Shown in pieces: positions 7,872 through 15,289 of a stretch of 64,000 nt of DNA. This DNA comes from Sporomusa termitida. Its GTDB lineage: Bacteria; Bacillota; Negativicutes; Sporomusales; Sporomusaceae. The DNA lies in the NCBI RefSeq assembly GCF_007641255.1, contig NZ_CP036259.1:2232001-2296000 (forward strand). The letters run 5' to 3'. Below the pieces are notes generated by a model that was not told the DNA's origin, did not search any database, and saw only the letters and a program-made list of their open reading frames with translations. Both the position numbers and the translations under genes were made by a program. The first letter of the stretch is position 1. Every line of letters starts with the position of its first letter.

Positions 7872-8492
7872 TTACAAAATTGTCATAACAACTACATCGA
7901 TAATAAAGGACAAACCTCTGGCGAGGGGGTCAATAATCACACCAATCACACCAATATAGACCAGCGCCATCAGGATAAACGGGCCATACTGCTCCAGCTG
8001 ATCAAATATATGGCCCTGACGGCCTGGCAATAGGCTTGACAATACTTTTGATCCGTCCAGCGGCGGGATTGGTAATAAATTAAAAACAGCCAGAATGATG
8101 TTATAAGTATAGGTCAGCCATAAAATCTTAACCCAGTCGCCGCTTAATAATTGCAGTTTAGCCAAAATACCGATAACAAAGGCAGTGATAAGGGCTAATA
8201 TCATATTGGAAACCGGTCCGGCCAGCGAGACCATGACCATCCCCTGACGATAGTCTTTAAAATGGCTGGGATTAATAGGCACCGGTTTGGCCCAGCCAAA
8301 CTTGAACAGCCACAGCATCAGCAAACCGATCGGGTCCAGATGGGCAATCGGATTCAGCGTCAGCCGCCCCATGAACCGTGGTGTCGGGTCGCCTAGGGCA
8401 ACGGCAGTCCGGGCATGGGCGTATTCATGCACAGTCAAAGCAATTAACAGTGCCGGTATTCTAAATATCATATCGGCGTCAAAACCAAACAA
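7872..8492 (-). CDS. Site-2 protease family membrane metalloprotease (M50)
   Basis: A 206-residue integral membrane peptidase of the M50/site-2 protease family. The zinc-binding HEYAH lies at residues 22-26 in the first membrane helix and the second motif LPIPPLDGSKVL in a later helix. There is no PDZ domain, as in the YwhC-type small members. It begins with TTG behind a GGGGG ribosome site and heads the trpS-scpA-scpB transcript. Substrate unknown. Confidence 0.9.
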   Translation of the reverse strand: MFGFDADMIFRIPALLIALTVHEYAHARTAVALGDPTPRFMGRLTLNPIAHLDPIGLLMLWLFKFGWAKPVPINPSHFKDYRQGMVMVSLAGPVSNMILALITAFVIGILAKLQLLSGDWVKILWLTYTYNIILAVFNLLPIPPLDGSKVLSSLLPGRQGHIFDQLEQYGPFILMALVYIGVIGVIIDPLARGLSFIIDVVVMTIL

Positions 8493-8531
8493 ATGGAGTC
8501 CCCCTTATAAATTCAGTCAACGTACTACTAA

Positions 8532-8559
8532 ATTATACTAAAAAAGCTCTGAAAAGCAA
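8532..8559 (-). promoter_or_regulatory. Possible sigma-A promoter of M50-trpS-scpAB
   Basis: On the minus strand TTGCTT (8559-8554), 16-base spacer, TATAAT (8537-8532). The -10 is perfect; the -35 matches only the first half of the consensus. Confidence 0.4.
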
Positions 8560-8664
8560 AATGAAATACTTGATTTTTTCAATACTAAAAACACCGCAAT
8601 ATGTTCAGAATAAGCATAGGGTGCTTTCAGCAATATCGCCCAGCATGAAAGGAGGGTTATACGA

Positions 8665-9402
8665 GTGCCAGCTAAAATGAATGCGGCTATTGTTGTAGTG
8701 ATCTTTCTGCTTAGTTTGAGCGGCTGCGGATTATTATCAGAACCTGCTCCCAAACCGGAAATTGGTCCGGCCGGCAAACCGGTGGAGTCGAAGCCCAATC
8801 CCCCGTTTTTAGAACGGTTTCAGGCCGCGCCCACTGAACTTTATGATTTAGAGTCAACAGCCGGGGTTGTATTTGAAGGTATCGCCAAGGCCGACTGGCC
8901 CCAGGCCCAGGCCGGTATTGATAATCTGCAGATTTTATGGCAGCAGGCTAAACCGGCAGTGGGTGATAAAAAAGGGGTAAAAGAGGCCGAGGAGGCCATT
9001 GGTAAACTGGCGACCGCCGTTAATGGGCAGAAAGCAACCGCCGCCTATGAAACCCTGATTAAATTTATGGGTAGTGTTGGCGATATCGGCAAATCTTATA
9101 AATTATCCCCAATCGCCGATATTATTGCTGTCAGTAATTCAATCCGTAATGTTAGTTTTTATGTGGAAGACAATGACTGGAAAAAAGCAACTGCGAAAGT
9201 GAAAGAGCTTCAGGGTACCTGGGAGCAGCTGAAGCCCAGCATGGAGCAGATAGGAATTTTAGGCGAAATCACTAAAGTTCACTCCACCGTAACACAGCTA
9301 AAAGATGCCGTTGATGCCGAGAATAAGGGAGCGTTTATGGAACATCAGGCGAATATAAATGAGAGTATGGGGCGGGTCCGGAATTTTTTTCGCGGTAAAT
9401 GA
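8665..9402 (+). CDS. Putative lipoprotein of unknown function
   Basis: A 245-residue exported protein with a lipoprotein signal (membrane segment then LSLSGCG, lipobox Cys near residue 21). A Pro-rich linker follows, and then two related helical stretches (LYDLESTAGVVFEGIAKADW and the NSIRNVSFYVEDNDWKKATA region) that look like an internal duplication, comparable to DUF4363-type helical repeats. The GTG start has AAAGGAGGG 8 bases upstream. It stands alone on the plus strand, divergent from the protease operon, and ends at a strong terminator. The role is unknown; the anchor implies the outer face of the cytoplasmic membrane. Confidence 0.8.
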   Translation: MPAKMNAAIVVVIFLLSLSGCGLLSEPAPKPEIGPAGKPVESKPNPPFLERFQAAPTELYDLESTAGVVFEGIAKADWPQAQAGIDNLQILWQQAKPAVGDKKGVKEAEEAIGKLATAVNGQKATAAYETLIKFMGSVGDIGKSYKLSPIADIIAVSNSIRNVSFYVEDNDWKKATAKVKELQGTWEQLKPSMEQIGILGEITKVHSTVTQLKDAVDAENKGAFMEHQANINESMGRVRNFFRGK

Positions 9403-9403
9403 C

Positions 9404-9442
9404 AGCAGCCGTCTTGGTTTACAGGAAACCAAGACGGCTGCT
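9404..9442. terminator. Strong hairpin terminator between convergent genes
   Basis: A perfect 17-bp stem (AGCAGCCGTCTTGGTTT and its complement) with a 5-base loop is followed on the plus strand by a T-rich stretch. It lies 1 base after the lipoprotein gene and 2 bases from the stop of the minus-strand spoVAF gene, so it separates both. Confidence 0.85.
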
Positions 9443-9444
9443 GC

Positions 9445-10965
9445 TTATTTTTCCGGTTGTTTTTTTTCATCCTTGCTTCGGTTGTTTTTTCCGACGCCGC
9501 CACTGTTTAACCTGTCATTGTCCTGCGGTTGCAAAATAGCCGGGCGCAATATTTTGCTGGGAATGGGTAACCGGAACAGGACCTCCTTCATGGCACTAAA
9601 ATTAAAAGGCAAGGCCGGCCATAGATAAGGAACCCCGAATGACCGTGAGCTTAATAATAAGAGGAATACGGCCAGGACACCACAGGCAAAGCCCGGTAAT
9701 TTAAACAACATAACCAGCACGATCAGACTAACACGAAACAATCGCATCGCCATGGCAAACTCCATACTTGGGGTTGCAAAAGCGCCTACGGCTGCAACTG
9801 CGGTATAAAATATGATTTCGTTACCAAACAGGCCTACTTTTGTGGCAAATTCACCTAACATAAACGCCCCGATAAAACCTAGCGAGGTTGCCTGGGCTGT
9901 AGGTACATGCACGGTGGCCATCCGTACCAGTTCGATACCAAATTCAGCTAAAATAAACTGGAGGCCAAGGGGAATTATCCCCGGGTCACGGGGCCCCAAA
10001 AAAGCGAGGGACTCAGGCAAAAGCTGCCGGTTAAGCACCAGTGCCAGCCACAACGGCGGCAGAATGAGTGAAAGCATCACCCCTGCCAGTCTTACCAGCC
10101 GCAAATAGGAACCGACCACAACATTCTGATGATACTCCTCAACATGCTGGACATGATGCCAGAAGGTTGTGGGTAAAATCATAATATTGGGTGAAGTGTC
10201 AACAATTAAACAAACATGTCCCTCTAAAAGATGAACGGCAGCCACATCAGGCCGCTCTGTGTACCTGACCATCGGCAGCGGATTCCATTTACTGCCGCCG
10301 ACAATATATTCCTCGATGGCTTTTTCCGCCATGGGGATGCCATCAATATTAATATCATTGATGCGTTTCTTTACTGTCTCAACAAGATCAAGATTGGTAA
10401 TATCCTTAATATAACAAACCGCAATATCACATTGCGAACGTGTTCCAACCTTAACTATTTCAAAGCGCAGATTAGGATCGCGCAGACGACGCCTGATCAG
10501 GGCAGTATTAAACACGATTGTCTCTACAAACGAATCCCTTGACCCCCGCGTTACTTTCTCAATATTTGATTCTGCCGGTGCCCGGACCGGATAAGAACGG
10601 GCATCAAGAACCAGGACCTGACTGGCACCGTCTACGAAAAACAGGAGCTCACCGGATAGCAAACTGGTTATAGCATCATTCATATTATCAATCAATTTGG
10701 CTTGGGAATGGGTAGTGCGGTGATAAAACAGTTTTTCCATTGTGTTGATTGTTAATTCTTCTTGTTTGTATACTGTCAGTTCTTCAAGAACATTCGACAA
10801 TACAATATCATTTGTCATGCCATTAATAGAAAATGACGCCGCCCGCTTCCGTCCTACCCTGAATTCGCGAAAAACAACATCAAATGTTTCGCCTACACCC
10901 AAATAGTCTTTAATATAATTTATATTATCATCAATCTCTTTTGCAATTTTTCGTTCATCAGCCAT
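9445..10965 (-). CDS. spoVAF: GerA-family spore protein SpoVAF
   Basis: A 506-residue protein of the GerA-A/SpoVAF family. A long hydrophilic N-terminal half (residues 1-290) carries the GerA signatures (NPLPMVRYTERPDVAAVHLL, GHVCLIVDTSP). A membrane half with about five helices follows (LVRLAGVMLSLILPPLW, LGFIGAFMLGEFATKVGLFG). Its position after spoVAEa identifies it as SpoVAF rather than a nutrient receptor. In Bacillus, SpoVAF interacts with FigP as a germination amplifier channel. I prefer ATG at 10965; a GTG four codons earlier overlaps the likely ribosome site. The C-terminal tail is basic, Asp/Lys/Asn-rich. It is the last gene of the spoVA operon. Confidence 0.9.
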   Translation of the reverse strand: MADERKIAKEIDDNINYIKDYLGVGETFDVVFREFRVGRKRAASFSINGMTNDIVLSNVLEELTVYKQEELTINTMEKLFYHRTTHSQAKLIDNMNDAITSLLSGELLFFVDGASQVLVLDARSYPVRAPAESNIEKVTRGSRDSFVETIVFNTALIRRRLRDPNLRFEIVKVGTRSQCDIAVCYIKDITNLDLVETVKKRINDINIDGIPMAEKAIEEYIVGGSKWNPLPMVRYTERPDVAAVHLLEGHVCLIVDTSPNIMILPTTFWHHVQHVEEYHQNVVVGSYLRLVRLAGVMLSLILPPLWLALVLNRQLLPESLAFLGPRDPGIIPLGLQFILAEFGIELVRMATVHVPTAQATSLGFIGAFMLGEFATKVGLFGNEIIFYTAVAAVGAFATPSMEFAMAMRLFRVSLIVLVMLFKLPGFACGVLAVFLLLLSSRSFGVPYLWPALPFNFSAMKEVLFRLPIPSKILRPAILQPQDNDRLNSGGVGKNNRSKDEKKQPEK

Positions 10966-11563
10966 AACTAATGCCACTCCGTTTCAGTATCTCTTCAATT
11001 GCCTTACGGGTAATGGGGGCGCCCCGGCTTAAATCGTCGTGCTTATCCATTTTGCCAATATCACCGACGCCGATGATAACCGGAATTTCAACATCATTAA
11101 GCACATCAACAGTATCGCCGGTAATAACCGGTTTACAGCCACATTCTTTTAAGGTTTTGACTTCCCCTTTTTTATCAACAGAGACATCAGTCATATGGCC
11201 CTGGCAATCAACACAGGCATCGGCCTGAACCCCGTCGATACCGGTTGTGTTAGAAGCCACAGCCACGGCTCCTAATACTTCAATATCCGGATGGCTGGCA
11301 ACGTATTCGAGCGCCCGCTCCCCTTCCGCTTTCTCCTTATGCCCTTTATCATCAAACATGACCAGTACAGGATCAAACGGCACTGTTTTTAACAGTTCGA
11401 CAATGGTTTTGCCGCTAATCGGCGTGGGGTTGCCGGCGGAGGCGGAAATACAGCGCAACCCCAGGGAGGCGCCGATATTTTCCACCGCATGCTGGGCAAC
11501 CCGGTCACCATCGGTAACGAGTATTACGCGGATTTTGTTAGTGCTCTCTTGCGGTTTAGTCAA
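10958..11563 (-). CDS. spoVAEA: Stage V sporulation protein AE, cytosolic type (SpoVAEa)
   Basis: A 201-residue soluble protein of the SpoVAEa family, encoded in Bacillus between spoVAEb and spoVAF. It starts VILVTDGDRVAQHAVEN (residues 13-29) and contains a Cys-bearing central region (ADACVDCQGH and KECGCKPVITGD), characteristic of the family. Function in dipicolinate handling is not known. The start is TTG with GAGGTG 6 bases upstream. It overlaps the start of spoVAF by 8 bases, giving tight coupling. Confidence 0.9.
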   Translation of the reverse strand: MTKPQESTNKIRVILVTDGDRVAQHAVENIGASLGLRCISASAGNPTPISGKTIVELLKTVPFDPVLVMFDDKGHKEKAEGERALEYVASHPDIEVLGAVAVASNTTGIDGVQADACVDCQGHMTDVSVDKKGEVKTLKECGCKPVITGDTVDVLNDVEIPVIIGVGDIGKMDKHDDLSRGAPITRKAIEEILKRSGISYG

Positions 11564-11576
11564 TGATTACACCTCA

Positions 11577-12269
11577 TTACTTTTGGCTATTTTCTTCCCC
11601 TAATAGATTACTGATTTTATTTGCAATCTGCTCACTTTCACTGATTACCTGCTTGAGTTTTTTCAGACTTGCTTCCAGTTCGTTGGAAAGCTCATACTGG
11701 GCCTGGGCCAGGACCTGGGCGGCTGTTTGAACGGTTATACTATTAGGATTACCCTTGCTGTCTTGCTCGCTTTGCTGATTTTGTAGCTGGCCTGTACTTT
11801 GCTCCTGCTGCTGTTGGCGCTGGTGTTGGGCCATGCCCGGACTTTGCCCGTTGCCGCCGCCCTTGCTTTCCTGACTGTTATTTTGCAGGAGTATACTAAA
11901 TAAATTTTTTAATTCCTGAGACACGGCAGCCTCTGGCTTTGAACCTGCCTCTTGCTGCTGACTTTGTCGTAATGGCCTGGCTTTATGCCCTTTATTGGGC
12001 TGCGATGACTGATCCTGGCTGTCCGGTTGACCACCGGCATTTAAAGTTGTCTGTAAGTTTTCCAGTTGATTATTGATTTTGCTTAATAAATTCATTACTT
12101 CATCAGTATTGTTTTTCTGGGAGTCCTGTGAAATTTTGGCTTGGGCTTGCAGCAATCCTTTGGCCAGGTCGGCGATTAAGGTTTCATCCTCCACTTGCGA
12201 CCGCTCCTGATTTTGCGATTGACCGGGTTTAATATAACTTGAGATTTTACTGGAAACTCGCTTGGCCAT
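11577..12269 (-). CDS. Gln/Ser/Asn-rich protein inserted in the spoVA operon
   Basis: A 230-residue hydrophilic protein that I do not recognise. A short basic N-terminus (MAKRVSSKISSYIKPGQ) is followed by a weakly helical region. A long low-complexity Gln/Ser/Gly-rich centre follows (about residues 75-175, with runs such as HQRQQQQEQ). The C-terminal helix (residues 180-225) looks like a coiled coil. There is no signal peptide or membrane segment. I chose ATG at 12269, with GGGGTG about 6 bases upstream, over the GTG three codons earlier. It lies 13 bases before spoVAEa and 17 after the small membrane protein gene, within the spoVA operon. Forespore expression and a structural or DNA/spore-surface role are inference only. 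Confidence 0.8.
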   Translation of the reverse strand: MAKRVSSKISSYIKPGQSQNQERSQVEDETLIADLAKGLLQAQAKISQDSQKNNTDEVMNLLSKINNQLENLQTTLNAGGQPDSQDQSSQPNKGHKARPLRQSQQQEAGSKPEAAVSQELKNLFSILLQNNSQESKGGGNGQSPGMAQHQRQQQQEQSTGQLQNQQSEQDSKGNPNSITVQTAAQVLAQAQYELSNELEASLKKLKQVISESEQIANKISNLLGEENSQK

Positions 12270-12286
12270 ATTTATCACCCCATGCT

Positions 12287-12676
12287 TTACTTGAAAAGAC
12301 TAATGAGACTCAAAACCAGGGAAATGACGGCAAATCTAAGGTTTGTGACAGCAAGCGGCTGTTTTAGCACAGCTGTTGGCTTGATTAACTGCGCGTTGCT
12401 GACAAACTGAATGCCCCCGGCTGCTTTACTGACAAGGAAATTGGCCAAAGGACCGCTGCAGGCAAACAGCAGGCTTTGTAGTTCACTGAGATTGGTCATT
12501 GAAGCGGAGCTGAAAGCTCCGGCCGTAACAATCTTTTCAATATTTGCCGCCAACAAAACTGCCATAAGGATTTGACCGGTGGTGTTTATCACTGCTGCCG
12601 CCAAGGCATAATGGGGGTACCGGACCCCAACGATGATGATTGATATAACCAGGCCTATCATGTCTATTGCCAGCAT
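12287..12676 (-). CDS. Small membrane protein inserted in the spoVA operon
   Basis: A 129-residue integral membrane protein with hydrophobic segments near residues 2-18, 24-45 and 108-127 and a less hydrophobic middle. It matches none of SpoVAA, AB, AC, AEb or AF as I know them. It follows spoVAEb after 16 bases and precedes the Gln-rich protein, all on one strand, so co-expression with the SpoVA channel proteins is very likely. A function as an accessory channel or anchor for the neighbouring soluble protein would be a guess. Confidence 0.75.
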   Translation of the reverse strand: MLAIDMIGLVISIIIVGVRYPHYALAAAVINTTGQILMAVLLAANIEKIVTAGAFSSASMTNLSELQSLLFACSGPLANFLVSKAAGGIQFVSNAQLIKPTAVLKQPLAVTNLRFAVISLVLSLISLFK

Positions 12677-12692
12677 TTATCTACATCCCCGC

Positions 12693-13046
12693 CTATCCTT
12701 TGGGATTAAAAACAATAGCCACGAGCAGGCCGAAAAATACGGCAGCGGTAATTCCGGTAGCTGTGGCCTTCACGGCCCCGCTGAAAATTCCCCAGAACCC
12801 TATTTTATTTATTTCTTCAATTGTCCCCGCAACCAGGGCATGCCCAAAGCCCGGCAAGGGAACCATTGCTCCCGCACCACTCATATCCACTAAGGGCTGG
12901 TAGAGCCCCAATCCACTTAAAATACCACCTAAAACGACAAACAACACCAAAACATGAGCTGGTGTCAGCGGTGTGAGATCCATAAGCAATTGGCCAATCA
13001 CACAAATCAAACCACCGATGACAAAAGCCATTATGTATGCCTGCAA
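12693..13046 (-). CDS. spoVAEB: Stage V sporulation protein AE, membrane type (SpoVAEb)
   Basis: A 117-residue membrane protein paralogous to SpoVAC, part of the SpoVA complex that carries Ca-dipicolinate into the forespore and out at germination. It has about four membrane segments and the shared motif MVPLPGFGHALVAGTIEE (residues about 58-75). Start is TTG with GGAGGTAA 7 bases upstream. It follows spoVAD in the canonical order AC-AD-AEb. Confidence 0.92.
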   Translation of the reverse strand: MQAYIMAFVIGGLICVIGQLLMDLTPLTPAHVLVLFVVLGGILSGLGLYQPLVDMSGAGAMVPLPGFGHALVAGTIEEINKIGFWGIFSGAVKATATGITAAVFFGLLVAIVFNPKG

Positions 13047-13071
13047 AGGGGTTACCTCCTTTATATTTACC

Positions 13072-14076
13072 CTATATTTCCACGGCTACGGCATGGGCAA
13101 TACAGGGGATTGATTCTTTTTGCTGATATGATGTCGTACTATGCAAACTTCCCGTGCCGACAAGCAGAACTTTGCGTAATTTTTGACGTTTTAACATCCG
13201 GTAAATGTAACCGGCAAAGACCACGGCTGAACTGGCGCAACCACTGGCGCCGGCATGGGCATCCTGCTCTTGCCGGAAGATCATGCAGCCACAATCTTCG
13301 TACACGGCGGTTAGGTCAACGCCTCTTTCTTTAAACAATTCAACAACAAGAGCCTTGCCGACACTGCCCAGATCGCCGGTGTAGATCATGTCATAATAAC
13401 TGGGCTGCCGGCCGGTATCATCAAAGTGGCTCCATAATGTATCAGCTGCTGCCGGCGCCATTGCCGGTCCCATCGCATTGGGATCTTTAATGCCGATGTC
13501 AATAATTTTACCCACTGTTGCCGTTGTAATTCGCGGTCCATCACCGGCACCCGAAATTACAAGTGCACCTGAGCCTGTTACTGTCCACTGCGACACTAAC
13601 GGCCGCTGGACACCGAGCTCTGTGGGAAAACGATACTGCCGCTCGGCCGCATCATGATGACTGGAGACGGCGACAGCAACCTTATTGGCGAAGCCGCCAT
13701 CAATGAGCATGGACCCAACCAGCATGCTTTGGGCTAAGGTTGAGCAGGCGCCATACATTCCCAGAAAGGGGCGCCCGACATTCCTTATCGCAAAATGGGT
13801 ACTCATTAATTGATTAAGTAAATCGCCGGCAAGTACATAATCGACATCATTCACACTGCTTTGATCTTTCTTGATTGCTGTTTTTAAGGCCCATTCCATC
13901 ATGCTTGACTCACATTTTTCCCAACTGTCATTATCATCAAGATTATCTTTGAGTATGTGATCATAAAACTCGGTTAAGACACCCTCGCCTTCCATGGGGC
14001 CGACAATATTGGCCGCGCTGGTAATCACCGGTGGGGTTGTAAAAACAATACTTTGCTGGCCGCGTTTTTTGTTCAT
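13072..14076 (-). CDS. spoVAD: Stage V sporulation protein AD
   Basis: A 334-residue soluble protein with a thiolase/ketoacyl synthase fold, the dipicolinate-binding subunit of the SpoVA system. Family signatures include TPPVITSAANIVGPMEGEG near the N-terminus, FLGMYGACSTLAQSM with the thiolase-type Cys, and GCASSAVVFAGYI near the C-terminus. Length is normal. It sits 15 bases after spoVAC and 25 before spoVAEb. Confidence 0.95.
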   Translation of the reverse strand: MNKKRGQQSIVFTTPPVITSAANIVGPMEGEGVLTEFYDHILKDNLDDNDSWEKCESSMMEWALKTAIKKDQSSVNDVDYVLAGDLLNQLMSTHFAIRNVGRPFLGMYGACSTLAQSMLVGSMLIDGGFANKVAVAVSSHHDAAERQYRFPTELGVQRPLVSQWTVTGSGALVISGAGDGPRITTATVGKIIDIGIKDPNAMGPAMAPAAADTLWSHFDDTGRQPSYYDMIYTGDLGSVGKALVVELFKERGVDLTAVYEDCGCMIFRQEQDAHAGASGCASSAVVFAGYIYRMLKRQKLRKVLLVGTGSLHSTTSYQQKESIPCIAHAVAVEI

Positions 14077-14091
14077 CCTATCCTCATTCCT

Positions 14092-14547
14092 CTATAGTTT
14101 TATCCAGTACATAAAACCGATAATTACTGCTGTTGAAATGCCGTACACCAAAACCGGCCCGGCAATAATAAACATTTTTGCGCCTATGCCAAAAATATAG
14201 CCTTCGCGCTTAAACTCCATGGCCGGGGCGACGATGGAATTGGCAAAGCCGGTTATTGGCACAATTGATCCGGCCCCGGCCCGGCGTCCCAGCTCATCAT
14301 AAATGCCTAAGCCTGTGAATAAGGCACTTAAAAATATTAAGACGATGCTGACAGGACCGGCAGCCTCTTTTTTGCTTAAACCGGTACTGACAAAATAATT
14401 TAAAAAGAATTGTCCCAGTACACAGATCAACCCACCGACAATAAAGGCCCACAATATATTCTTTACTAGCGGCGGTTTTGGCTTTAGCTGCTCAAATTTC
14501 TCCTGAAATTTTTGCTGTTCGGCCTGACTGGTTTTGCTGTCAAACAT
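14092..14547 (-). CDS. spoVAC: Stage V sporulation protein AC
   Basis: A 151-residue membrane protein. After a charged N-terminus (residues 1-28) come about four membrane helices with the family motif PITGFANSIVAPAMEFKREG. In Bacillus, SpoVAC behaves as a mechanosensitive channel for Ca-dipicolinate release. It is the first gene of this operon; spoVAA and spoVAB are not present upstream, as in many clostridial lineages. A ribosome site GGAGGTG precedes the ATG. Confidence 0.94.
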   Translation of the reverse strand: MFDSKTSQAEQQKFQEKFEQLKPKPPLVKNILWAFIVGGLICVLGQFFLNYFVSTGLSKKEAAGPVSIVLIFLSALFTGLGIYDELGRRAGAGSIVPITGFANSIVAPAMEFKREGYIFGIGAKMFIIAGPVLVYGISTAVIIGFMYWIKL

Positions 14548-14580
14548 GGTGCACCTCCGTCATGGGGATTCTATCATTTA

Positions 14581-14611
14581 TATTCTGACCATAGCTAAAC
14601 TGATTAATTCA
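14581..14611 (-). promoter_or_regulatory. Possible sigma-G promoter of the spoVA operon
   Basis: On the minus strand TGAATT (14611-14606), an 18-base spacer and CAGAATA (14587-14581) resemble the sigma-G consensus (TGAATA / CATACTA). The -10 is a partial match, so this is a tentative call. Forespore control is expected for spoVA genes. Confidence 0.3.
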
Positions 14612-14664
14612 TATAATGACAAAGAGTGCCAGCGGCACTCTCTGCAATACACTGTTATTTAAAG

Positions 14665-14865
14665 TTAGTGCTGAACCTGAAAGGCTACTTTTACATCTGC
14701 CTTATATTCAGCTATGTGACCGTTATCTACGTTGGCGGTAAAGTTAGTTACTTCAACACCCAAAATAGCGTCAACAGTTTTAGCGGCCTCCAACACGGCA
14801 TTGTCGACAGCATCAGTCCAGTTGTGGCGGGATGTTCCCACAAGTTCAATCACTTTTACAACCAT
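14665..14865 (-). CDS. Dodecin family flavin-binding protein
   Basis: A 66-residue protein with the dodecin pattern: KVIELVGTSRHNWTDAVDNA at the N-terminus, the conserved Trp (Trp16) that stacks on bound flavin, and the strand-helix-strand order ending in KVAFQVQH. Dodecins form hollow dodecamers that store or buffer riboflavin or FMN. It lies between spoVAC and a small membrane protein gene, next to sigF, an unusual place that suggests possible expression in sporulation. Confidence 0.9.
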   Translation of the reverse strand: MVVKVIELVGTSRHNWTDAVDNAVLEAAKTVDAILGVEVTNFTANVDNGHIAEYKADVKVAFQVQH

Positions 14866-14887
14866 GATTAATACCCCCTAATACTGA

Positions 14888-15091
14888 TTATGTTTGCTTA
14901 ACAGTATTAGTTTGTGCAGGATTTAAATTGTTATGCCAAAGAAAAACCTGTTTAGCTTTAATAGGTGTTTTCTTGGGCAGATCGGCTTCAAAATACAGCC
15001 AGGCCGCAGTGCTGCCGGCCATCAGTAAAAAGAACACAAACAAGTAAATAATACCTTTGATTTTCAGCTTACTAATCACACTATTATTCAT
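14888..15091 (-). CDS. Small single-pass membrane protein
   Basis: A 67-residue protein with a basic N-terminus and one membrane helix (about residues 13-34: GIIYLFVFFLLMAGSTAAWL), then a short polar tail outside. It matches no family I know. GAGGTG precedes its ATG. It lies 22 bases upstream of dodecin, so the two are probably co-transcribed. A CATAATA box about 22 bases before the start resembles a sigma-G -10, but the matching -35 is poor. Confidence 0.65.
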   Translation of the reverse strand: MNNSVISKLKIKGIIYLFVFFLLMAGSTAAWLYFEADLPKKTPIKAKQVFLWHNNLNPAQTNTVKQT

Positions 15092-15138
15092 TGTTTATCA
15101 CCTCTGAATCTATTATGCCCCAAACAACGTATTTTTTA

Positions 15139-15256
15139 TTAGAAAAACTTGGCTCAGGCAATGTCCCGGAGGACATTGCCTGAGCCAAAGATTTTTCTTA
15201 TCCCTTGGCTCAAAGCATTAAATGATTAAAGTCTTGGTGGGGTTAGAAAAACTTGG
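15139..15256. repeat. Long perfect hairpin flanked by TTAGAAAAACTTGG repeats
   Basis: Between sigF and the small membrane protein gene lies a perfect 18-bp stem (15149-15166 and 15171-15188, loop CGGA), extended by partly paired AGAAAAA/TTTTTCT flanks. The motif TTAGAAAAACTTGG occurs at 15139 and again at 15243, and TTGGCTCA recurs at 15205. The same motif is found on the other strand at 3841-3855. No ORF is present. It may act as a terminator or belong to a dispersed repeat family. Confidence 0.6.
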
Positions 15257-15260
15257 TTTA

Positions 15261-15289
15261 TAAAAACAGACCTCCACTAAGAGGTCTGT
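15261..15289 (-). terminator. Terminator of the spoIIA operon
   Basis: Perfect 9-bp stem ACAGACCTC/GAGGTCTGT with a 6-base loop, followed on the minus strand by TTTTTAT. The sigF stop codon (15277-15279) lies inside the hairpin. Confidence 0.85.
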
